Part shown: one piece after another, positions 1 through 5,228 of the stretch | Numbering within the stretch: position 1 is the stretch's first letter | Layout: each line of letters begins with the position of its first letter | NCBI GenBank assembly: GCA_964570785.1 | Contig: CAZMZG010000083.1 | Coordinates: forward strand, 1 to 5,305 | Length of the DNA: 5,305 nucleotides | Source of the DNA: Thermatribacter sp964570785 | GTDB taxonomy: Bacteria; Atribacterota; Atribacteria; Atribacterales; Thermatribacteraceae | Reading direction: 5' to 3' | Translations under genes and position numbers: made by a program | Notes under the pieces: generated by a model | What the model was told of the DNA's origin: nothing | Seen by the model: only the letters and a program-made list of their open reading frames with translations | The model's database searches: none

Positions 1-136
1 CGCCATCGGCACCAACCCCAAAATGGCGGTCACACACCCTTTTTGAAAAAGAGGCCCTATCCTTTACTCCTTGCAACTCTTCTTCTTCGAAAATCACAAA
101 GTCATTGCCCAAACCATGCATCTTGACGAAACGCAT
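1..136 (-). CDS. dapF: Diaminopimelate epimerase, N-terminal part (cut by window edge)
   Basis: DapF interconverts LL- and meso-diaminopimelate in the cytoplasm without a cofactor, feeding both peptidoglycan and LysA. This reading comes from translating the reverse strand directly; the fragment is too short to stand out by length. The 45 visible residues begin MRFVKMHGLGNDFVIF, the family's N-terminal signature with the substrate-contacting Asn at residue 11, and end in CDRHFGVGADG (residues 35-45), the conserved segment of the first half-domain. The two catalytic cysteines lie further on and are outside the window. The ATG at 136 is separated from the dapB stop by a single base. The GGTGA core of a ribosome binding site lies inside the last dapB codons, about 5 bases before the ATG, so translation is probably coupled to dapB. 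The family assignment is very secure; whether the full gene is intact cannot be seen. Confidence 0.95.
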   Translation of the reverse strand, partial: MRFVKMHGLGNDFVIFEEEELQGVKDRASFSKRVCDRHFGVGADG

Positions 137-137
137 T

Positions 138-947
138 TTACTCACCTTCAAGACCCAAAATTGGCTCCAACCCAGAGAAGAAGCGCTTCCTGTTCACTGC
201 TTCTTTCACAGCCACAGCAACTCCCGGCATGAAAGAAGCCCTGGACAGCGAATCATGTCTTATGGTCAGAGTCTGCCCTTCATCACCAAAAATAACTTCC
301 TGATGTGCAACCAGTCCGGGCAGGCGAACGCTGTGCACCCGAACGCCGTTTACCAGAGCACCCCTCGCTCCAGAGTAAAGCTCCTCACCCTGGGCAGGGG
401 CGGCTTTACCTCCGGCAATCGAAAGTGCTGTCTTTATAGCCGTTCCCGAGGGAGCATCTTTTTTCTGGGGATGATGCATCTCAACTATTTCAACCCCTCT
501 CATAAACCTCGAAGCAATGCGGGCAAAATACATCATCAAAACCGCGCCAATTGCAAAGTTGGGAGCCACCACACAACCCGCATGACCTATTTCGCTGGCG
601 CGGCGCAAGTGCTCAATTTCTTCCTCCTTGAGGCCAGTCGTCCCCACCACTAATGAGATCCCTTTCTCCAGGCTTTCCAGATAAACTTCCAGATGCTCAC
701 GAAAAGCCTGAGCATGGGTAAAATCGACTACAACCTCTGAAGAGGTCCCTGTCAGAGCCTTCTTGAGACTGCTCTCTATTAAAACACCTGTTTTACCTAT
801 TCCAGCAACCTCTCCAGCATCTTTTCCTACCTCAGAAATGTCGCAGGCGCCGACCAGCAAAAGCTCCTCATCACTAACCACTGTCTTGACTACTTCCCTG
901 CCCATTTTGCCTGCCGCACCGGTTACCAGAACCTTTATTGGTAACAT
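138..947 (-). CDS. dapB: 4-hydroxy-tetrahydrodipicolinate reductase
   Basis: DapB reduces the product of DapA to tetrahydrodipicolinate with NAD(P)H, in the cytoplasm, in the lysine/diaminopimelate pathway. The 269-residue protein has normal family length. A Rossmann nucleotide-binding motif GAAGKMG is at residues 10-16, VGTTG at 101-105, and the PNFAIGAVLM stretch at 129-138 leads into the C-terminal domain. The signature EMHHPQKKDAPSGTA (156-170) carries the catalytic histidine pair (158-159) and the lysine equivalent to E. coli Lys163 (Lys162 here). HSVRLPGLVAHQEVIFG (205-221) and GQTLTIRHDS (224-233) are also typical. After the second Rossmann strand there is Asp36 with no basic residue directly following, which may favour NADH over NADPH (inference). 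The ATG at 947 has GAGG 5 bases upstream. The gene sits 22 bases after lysA and 1 base before dapF, consistent with one transcript. Confidence 0.97.
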   Translation of the reverse strand: MLPIKVLVTGAAGKMGREVVKTVVSDEELLLVGACDISEVGKDAGEVAGIGKTGVLIESSLKKALTGTSSEVVVDFTHAQAFREHLEVYLESLEKGISLVVGTTGLKEEEIEHLRRASEIGHAGCVVAPNFAIGAVLMMYFARIASRFMRGVEIVEMHHPQKKDAPSGTAIKTALSIAGGKAAPAQGEELYSGARGALVNGVRVHSVRLPGLVAHQEVIFGDEGQTLTIRHDSLSRASFMPGVAVAVKEAVNRKRFFSGLEPILGLEGE

Positions 948-969
948 AGTTTCCTCACCCCCGTTTTCT

Positions 970-2283
970 TTAATTTTCGGGGAGAATATCTCTCCTTATC
1001 AGGTCGCTCAAGCTTTCCGGTCTTACCACCAGCTCAGCCTTACCTTCTTTAACAAATACCACACCAGGACGAGGAATCATGTTGTAGTTTGAAGCCATAG
1101 TGTGGTTGTACGCACCAGTCCCTTCTATCACCAGGATATCCCCTGTCAACAACCGGGGCAACTCGATCTCAGGGATAATTACATCTCCTGACTCGCAACA
1201 CTTCCCTACCACGGATACCTTTTCCCGGCTCTCATCAAGCATGCGGTTGGCCACCAGGGCCTGATAGCGAGCGTCATAGAGCACAGGACGAGGATTATCG
1301 GTCATCCCTCCGTCAACGGCAACATATTTTTTAATACCCGGAATCTCCTTGATGATTCCTACTCTGTAAACCGTGTTGCCCGCTGTGTTCACAATGGAAC
1401 GGCCCGGTTCCACAATCAGGCGGGGCAACGGGAAAGAATGCTCCCCACACCACTCACGGACTCTGGTGGTAATAGCCTCAACATATTGCTCGATGGAAGG
1501 AAACTGATCTTTTTGTTCATCAAGGTAGGGAACACCAAGTCCTCCTCCCAGATCCAGCTCTTCCAAAAGAAAACCAGTCTCTTTCCAAAACTGGAACATA
1601 AATTCAAGCATAACCTCACAGGCTTTCAAAAAGGGCTCCAGGCTGTCAATTTGCGAACCTATATGGCAGTGAACACCCTTAACCTCGAACTGAGGTAAGG
1701 CAAGGGCCTTTTCCATGACCTTCCTGGCAACACCCTCAACAATGGGTAGCCCAAACTTGCTGTCGATTTTACCGGTAGTAATGTAATGATGAGTGTGGGG
1801 GTCAATGCCCGGGGTCAGCCTAAAGAGAAGGGGCAACTTTCCGTGAACGTAACTTTTTACTTCTTCAGCAAGGATTTTAAGCTCTGCCTCGCTGTCCACT
1901 ACCCAGCGCCCCACTCCTTCCCGCAAGACCATATCCCTCTCCTGAGGGGTCTTGTTGTTGCCGTGAAAAATGATTCTATCTGCAGGAAAATCGTTAGAGC
2001 GTGCAATGTAATACTCCCCACCGGAGACAACGTCCAGAAAAAGCCCCTCTTCAAAAACAATGCGGCACATAGCAGAGCATATAAATGCTTTGCTGGCATA
2101 GGCAACAGCGTAATTGGGGTAAAAACGCTCAAAGGACTGTCGATAAAGGCACATGCTTTCTCTGAGCAAAGCTTCATCAAAGAGGTAAAGGGGGGTCCCA
2201 AACTCCTGGGCTAACTGGACAACATCGCACCCCCCGATTACCAGGTGGCCATGCTCGTTTATCTCCTTTTTACCCAGCATCAT
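970..2283 (-). CDS. lysA: Diaminopimelate decarboxylase
   Basis: LysA is the PLP-dependent enzyme that decarboxylates meso-diaminopimelate to L-lysine, the last step of the pathway. From the ATG at 2283 it has 437 residues, slightly long but normal. The N-terminus INEHGHLVIGGCDVV is typical of bacterial LysA. In this numbering the PLP lysine is Lys65 in YASKAF, the phosphate-binding and barrel motifs are HIGSQ (207-211), DLGGGLG (244-250) and EPGRS (292-296), and the C-terminal domain carries CCESGD (362-367, active-site cysteine) and GAYNHTMASNYN (390-401). The frame stays open 16 codons upstream to a TTG at 2331, but that TTG and the ATG at 2319 have no ribosome binding site. The ATG at 2283 has AGAAAGGG 5 bases upstream and starts where the family homology starts. 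The upstream extension also overlaps a possible promoter. dapB follows after 22 bases. Confidence 0.96.
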   Translation of the reverse strand: MMLGKKEINEHGHLVIGGCDVVQLAQEFGTPLYLFDEALLRESMCLYRQSFERFYPNYAVAYASKAFICSAMCRIVFEEGLFLDVVSGGEYYIARSNDFPADRIIFHGNNKTPQERDMVLREGVGRWVVDSEAELKILAEEVKSYVHGKLPLLFRLTPGIDPHTHHYITTGKIDSKFGLPIVEGVARKVMEKALALPQFEVKGVHCHIGSQIDSLEPFLKACEVMLEFMFQFWKETGFLLEELDLGGGLGVPYLDEQKDQFPSIEQYVEAITTRVREWCGEHSFPLPRLIVEPGRSIVNTAGNTVYRVGIIKEIPGIKKYVAVDGGMTDNPRPVLYDARYQALVANRMLDESREKVSVVGKCCESGDVIIPEIELPRLLTGDILVIEGTGAYNHTMASNYNMIPRPGVVFVKEGKAELVVRPESLSDLIRRDILPEN

Positions 2284-2288
2284 CCCAA

Positions 2289-2296
2289 CCCTTTCT
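2289..2296 (-). promoter_or_regulatory. Ribosome binding site deciding the lysA start
   Basis: AGAAAGGG on the minus strand ends 5 bases before the ATG at 2283 (two ATG codons in tandem, 2283 and 2280). No comparable purine-rich site precedes the further-upstream TTG (2331) or ATG (2319). This favours the shorter LysA form. It is a moderate, not perfect, match to the Shine-Dalgarno consensus. Confidence 0.55.
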
Positions 2297-2309
2297 AAGG
2301 TTTTTGCCT

Positions 2310-2338
2310 TTCTTAACATAAGAAACTTCAATTGTCAA
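2310..2338 (-). promoter_or_regulatory. Possible internal promoter for lysA-dapB-dapF
   Basis: On the minus strand a perfect -35 hexamer TTGACA (2338-2333) is followed, 17 bases later, by TAAGAA (2315-2310), which matches the -10 consensus at only 3 of 6 positions but is preceded by TG one base away, an extended -10 arrangement. Transcription would start near 2303 and leave about a 20-base leader before the lysA ATG at 2283. It sits in the largest gap between genes in the window (79 bases). The weak -10 keeps confidence low; the perfect -35 could be coincidence. Confidence 0.35.
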
Positions 2339-2362
2339 CGATAATGGAAGACCCTCAGTGTC

Positions 2363-3205
2363 TCAGCCAGGAAAAATCAGGGAGGCATATCCCACCACCT
2401 GGGAAAAGTCTCCACTCACTTCTCCGCTATGGGCGTACTGGAGAAGGCGGGGTGGAGGAGCATCTTTAAGCTTCTGATAAAGCATTAAAATGGCAATTGC
2501 TCCCGGACCGCACACGCTTACCGAAGCCTTTTGCAAAAAGGCGTAAAAACCTTCCACGTCCAGATTCAGTATGTAAGATATCGCCTGCTGATCTTTCTTT
2601 TCAGCAATCTCTGCAGGTTCGTAGTGGCTAAAGTCACTGCTTGCCACAATGACCAGGTTTTTCTCTTTAGAAAGCTCATACAGAGCCTCGGCTATCTGCT
2701 GGGCCACTCTTTTCCGCTGGTCAAGGAGCACTATGGGGATTATCTTGAAAGGGCAGGACAGGAAGTACTGCAAAAAGGGTATCTGAACTTCGACAGAATG
2801 TTCTGCAAAGTGAGCTTGCTCGTCGAAAGCAAAAACCGGAAAATTTTCCTTCAGAAAACTGGCCGCTTCAAGGTCCAGTACGACCTTTCCCAGGGGCGTA
2901 AGCCACTCTTCTTCTTCGCTCAAGGCAACCGAAGCTCCATAACCCCGGTGATTAGGTCCGATTATGCAGAAAGTGGTTTCCCGGTCAAGCCGGGAAAGGG
3001 CTGCAAAGGACCAGCAGGCAACAGCTCCAGAGTATATGTAACCAGCATGAGGACCGACCACACCGTTTACTTTTTCAAAAAAGGGAACTTTTTCAAGGTT
3101 TCCACCCGGACCAAGGGACGATTGCTGAAGTTCCTGGATAAGCAGTTTGATTTCTTGAGCGTCTCCGGGGTAAAAATAACCAGCTACCGCGGGTTTTCTG
3201 ACCAT
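2363..3205 (-). CDS. MEMO1-family protein (AmmeMemoRadiSam system protein B type)
   Basis: This 280-residue protein belongs to the MEMO family, which shares its fold with LigB-type extradiol dioxygenases. Its biochemical role in bacteria is not settled. In many genomes it accompanies an AMMECR1-domain protein and a radical SAM protein; neither is in this window. Family motifs run the full length: PAVAGYFYP (5-13), PHAGYIYSG (52-60), GPNHRGYG (83-90), EHSVEVQIPFLQ (135-146), SSDFSHY (189-195), GPGAIAI (233-239) and VVGYASLIF (270-278). The pocket histidines expected from human MEMO1 appear present (His53, His86, His194, with Asp191). The cysteine near the C-terminus of human MEMO1 (Cys244) appears to be Val263 in YAHSGEVSGD, by eye alignment. 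No signal peptide is seen, so it is probably cytoplasmic. The ATG at 3205 lies 3 bases after the NHL gene stop, with GGGAG and GGTGAT just upstream, so translation is probably coupled. Confidence 0.93.
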   Translation of the reverse strand: MVRKPAVAGYFYPGDAQEIKLLIQELQQSSLGPGGNLEKVPFFEKVNGVVGPHAGYIYSGAVACWSFAALSRLDRETTFCIIGPNHRGYGASVALSEEEEWLTPLGKVVLDLEAASFLKENFPVFAFDEQAHFAEHSVEVQIPFLQYFLSCPFKIIPIVLLDQRKRVAQQIAEALYELSKEKNLVIVASSDFSHYEPAEIAEKKDQQAISYILNLDVEGFYAFLQKASVSVCGPGAIAILMLYQKLKDAPPPRLLQYAHSGEVSGDFSQVVGYASLIFPG

Positions 3206-3208
3206 TGA

Positions 3209-4591
3209 TCACCACTCCCGGTACCTTCGAATTCGCAGACGGATAAAAATAAGCAAAAGCAGAACGAATAACAAAGCCAGTATAATCAGGAGACTGTTAG
3301 CGCCTCCTAAAAGAGCAAAAGAAAGCCAGAGATAGGGAAAGAGCGCATTGCGATATCCATACTGGTAAGACCTTTTGTAAAAAGAAAGGGCCTCTCTTGC
3401 TCTCCCCTCTTCTCTCAGTAAAGACGCCTTCCGAAAGTAAAGCTCCCCCAGTGTATTTTTCCAGGAAGGCCGATTTTCAGGATCCTTGAGGAAAAGCTGC
3501 TCCGCCTGGGCAATCATCCCCTCCAGGTCTCCAACCTTCTGGTAGGCTTCAAAAAGCATTTTTAGCGTTTCCGGCCTCTCCCGTTCTTCAAGAGAAAGGC
3601 GCTCCACATACTGGAAAAACTCCTTAATCTTGTCCTCTTTAAGGAGTTGAGCAAGATATACCTCGGGCTTAAGCAGAGAAAAAGCCTCTATAACCACAAT
3701 TCTCATTCTTCCAGCATCGGCAACCAGAAGGCGCCCTCCACTATCCACCCACAGGCCCTCAGGGTGAGAAAAACTGAAAGAAGCGTCTCCACCCTGGCCC
3801 AGGATGTAGCGCAGCTTCCCGTTCAGGTCGTATATTTTCACCCGATGGTTATTGTAATCAGTTACAAAAACCCACTCCCCCTTTATGAAGAGATAGCGAG
3901 GCCTGTTAAAGCGCTCTTTATCACTGCCCTCGCCACCGAACTCAAACAGGAAACTGCCGTCAGGGCCAAAAACTTTAACCAGATGATGCACCGTGTCAGC
4001 AACCCAGATTCTTCCCTGAGCATCGACCGCAATGCCTCGGGGGTAGTAAAACTCGTCTTTTCCTATGCCCTCCTTACCAAAGGTGAAGAGGAGTTTACCG
4101 GACTCATCAAAAACCACTATCCTGGAATTATCGGTGTCAGTAAGGTAAATGCGACCTCCACTTACCCAGATACCCCGGGGTCCTTTAAGAGGAACCTTTT
4201 CCGGTTTGATTACCGATTCAACCTGATAGCTTTTCCCATCAAGCACTCTTATCTGGTTGGCTTTCTGCTCAACCACGTAAACCCTGGCTCCATCTCCAGA
4301 AAAGGCGATGCCCACTGGTCCCTGCAAACCCTTGACCACTCCGGACAGTTTCCAGGAAGAGTCAAAAACCAGCAGTCGATCCTTATCCCAGTCGCTAACC
4401 AGAATCTCTCCCGAAAGCGGATTTTCAGCAACGTACACCGGATATCCAAAGAAAGGAATTTCATCTTCAAAGCTGTCTATGACCCTCTCCAGAACGAATT
4501 CCTGAGCATCTGCACCCATGAACGCTCCCACCAGAAAGAACAGCCCCAAAAAGAAAATTAGAACCCGGCGCCAGTTCCCTTCAAGAGACAA
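3209..4591 (-). CDS. Exported NHL-repeat beta-propeller with TPR-like region and C-terminal membrane anchor
   Basis: No gene name is recognised for this 460-residue protein. It opens with a basic stretch and hydrophobic core (residues 8-25) ending in GADA before Gln30, a likely Sec signal peptide cleaved after residue 29, although an uncleaved anchor is possible. Six NHL-type blades follow, at roughly 49-79, 90-119, 137-166, 184-213, 230-258 and 276-302. Examples are GPRGIWVSGGRIYLTDTDNS, YPRGIAVDAQGRIWVADT and HPEGLWVDSGGRLLVAD. Residues about 310-415 are helical and TPR-like; the clearest unit is about 380-412. A strongly hydrophobic segment (about 422-450) precedes a basic tail RLRIRRYREW. 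The predicted topology is a propeller and TPR outside the membrane with the tail in the cytoplasm. NHL propellers usually bind proteins or ligands, so a scaffold or sensor role is inference. The TTG start at 4591 overlaps plsC by 11 bases. An in-frame TGA lies four codons upstream, so no longer start is possible, and the signal peptide requires this start or one close to it. Confidence 0.88.
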   Translation of the reverse strand: MSLEGNWRRVLIFFLGLFFLVGAFMGADAQEFVLERVIDSFEDEIPFFGYPVYVAENPLSGEILVSDWDKDRLLVFDSSWKLSGVVKGLQGPVGIAFSGDGARVYVVEQKANQIRVLDGKSYQVESVIKPEKVPLKGPRGIWVSGGRIYLTDTDNSRIVVFDESGKLLFTFGKEGIGKDEFYYPRGIAVDAQGRIWVADTVHHLVKVFGPDGSFLFEFGGEGSDKERFNRPRYLFIKGEWVFVTDYNNHRVKIYDLNGKLRYILGQGGDASFSFSHPEGLWVDSGGRLLVADAGRMRIVVIEAFSLLKPEVYLAQLLKEDKIKEFFQYVERLSLEERERPETLKMLFEAYQKVGDLEGMIAQAEQLFLKDPENRPSWKNTLGELYFRKASLLREEGRAREALSFYKRSYQYGYRNALFPYLWLSFALLGGANSLLIILALLFVLLLLIFIRLRIRRYREW

Positions 4592-5168
4592 CTTGAATCA
4601 ACTCCTTCATTTTACTTTTTACCTCTTTTTCAACCGCTTCCGGTTCTCCAGAGTCCAAAAAGAGCGGAAGAGAAAAATGAACAGTAATAGGAAAGGGTTT
4701 TGGGAAGGATTTCCCTCGGGGGAAGCTTTCGAAAGTGCCCCTTATACCGGCCACCACCACCGGCACTCCAACCTTAATCAGGAGCTTCACTACCCCGGGC
4801 TTGAAATCCAAAATCTCTCCCTGGTTGCGGGTCCCCTCCGGAAAAAGGCAGACCACTTTTCCTTTCCGCAAAAGAGAAAGCACCCGCTTGACGGCTGCCG
4901 TGTCTTTCTCGCCCCTGCGCAGGGGGAAAGCACCAAGCTGCTTCAGGAAAAAGGCAGCCACAGGGTTACGGAAGAGCTCCTCCTTGGCAACGAAGTAAAC
5001 TCTCCTGGGACAGGCACAGCCCACAACAACCGGGTCAAGGTAGCTTGAGTGATTGGCCACAATAAGACAGGGGCCGGAGCGCGGGAAGTGCTCCTTCCCT
5101 CTCACCCGGAACCGGCAGAAAACCAGCAGCAAAAACAGGGCTATGGCTTTACTCAGATAGTAAATCAC
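4581..5168 (-). CDS. plsC: 1-acyl-sn-glycerol-3-phosphate acyltransferase
   Basis: PlsC transfers an acyl chain to lysophosphatidic acid, giving phosphatidic acid, at the inner face of the cytoplasmic membrane. From the GTG at 5168 the protein has 195 residues, at the short end typical for bacterial PlsC. A hydrophobic N-terminal segment (about 8-18) is followed by motif I NHSSYLD (His40 and Asp45 of HX4D), the LGAFPLRRG region (78-86, motif II), FPEGTR (109-114, motif III) and VPVV (135-138, motif IV). The frame is open back to a TTG at 5228, but that TTG lacks a ribosome binding site and coincides with the -35 of a good promoter, so it should not be translated from that transcript. The GTG at 5168 has GGTGAG 4 bases upstream and gives the usual MIYY-type N-terminus. 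A GTG at 5177 (198 residues) is the main alternative. The close relatives PlsC and PlsY/PlsB-like acyltransferases differ in motifs, so the family call is firm while exact acyl specificity is unknown. Confidence 0.93.
   Translation of the reverse strand: MIYYLSKAIALFLLLVFCRFRVRGKEHFPRSGPCLIVANHSSYLDPVVVGCACPRRVYFVAKEELFRNPVAAFFLKQLGAFPLRRGEKDTAAVKRVLSLLRKGKVVCLFPEGTRNQGEILDFKPGVVKLLIKVGVPVVVAGIRGTFESFPRGKSFPKPFPITVHFSLPLFLDSGEPEAVEKEVKSKMKELIQVVS
4602..4607 (-). promoter_or_regulatory. Ribosome binding site supporting the TTG start of the NHL gene
   Basis: AAGGAG on the minus strand lies inside the last codons of plsC, 10 bases before the TTG at 4591. It is a good Shine-Dalgarno match at a slightly long spacing. 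Together with an in-frame TGA just upstream of the TTG, it supports the TTG as the real start and suggests that ribosomes finishing plsC restart here. Confidence 0.6.
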
Positions 5169-5172
5169 TTCG

Positions 5173-5178
5173 CTCACC
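5173..5178 (-). promoter_or_regulatory. Ribosome binding site of plsC, inside a repeat arm
   Basis: GGTGAG on the minus strand ends 4 bases before the GTG start at 5168. It is contained in the 9-base repeat arm CCGGTGAGC (5180-5172), whose complement lies at 5229-5237. An RNA that spans both arms could hide this site in a stem. Confidence 0.5.
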
Positions 5179-5199
5179 GGAAAAAGTTTTTGTAGTTTT

Positions 5200-5228
5200 A
5201 TTGTAAGGATTTGTGGAAACTTAATCAA
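5200..5228 (-). promoter_or_regulatory. Sigma70-type promoter of plsC
   Basis: On the minus strand TTGATT (5228-5223, 4 of 6 matches to the -35 consensus) and TACAAT (5205-5200, 5 of 6 matches to the -10 consensus) are separated by exactly 17 bases. An A at about 5193 is the likely transcription start, leaving about a 25-base leader to the plsC GTG. The position, immediately before the first gene of the block, makes it the best candidate for the operon promoter. It lies between the two arms of a 9-base inverted repeat. Confidence 0.6.

Noticed and set aside
105..653. A 182-codon plus-strand open frame opposite dapB
   Set aside because: dapB is unmistakable on the other strand and the antisense product is rich in Ser, Arg and His with no motif.
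2284..2331. A longer LysA starting at TTG 2331 (453 residues)
   Set aside because: It has no ribosome binding site, the extra 16 residues fall before the start of family homology, and the TTG overlaps a possible promoter; the ATG at 2283 is better supported.
2284..2362. A lysine riboswitch or T-box in front of lysA
   Set aside because: The gap is 79 bases, far shorter than a lysine riboswitch, and no T-box-like sequence or terminator stem was seen.
2531..3208. A 225-codon open frame on the plus strand opposite the MEMO gene
   Set aside because: Full-length family motifs on the minus strand account for this stretch; the antisense product resembles nothing and looks like a shadow.
3647..4561. 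A 304-codon open frame on the plus strand opposite the NHL gene
   Set aside because: It lies entirely antisense to a gene with clear domain repeats, its product shows no recognisable domain and has a composition typical of a reverse-frame shadow, and no ribosome binding site was seen.
5169..5228. A longer PlsC starting at TTG 5228 (215 residues)
   Set aside because: The TTG is itself part of the -35 hexamer of the likely promoter and has no ribosome binding site; the GTG at 5168 has GGTGAG upstream and matches the usual PlsC N-terminus.
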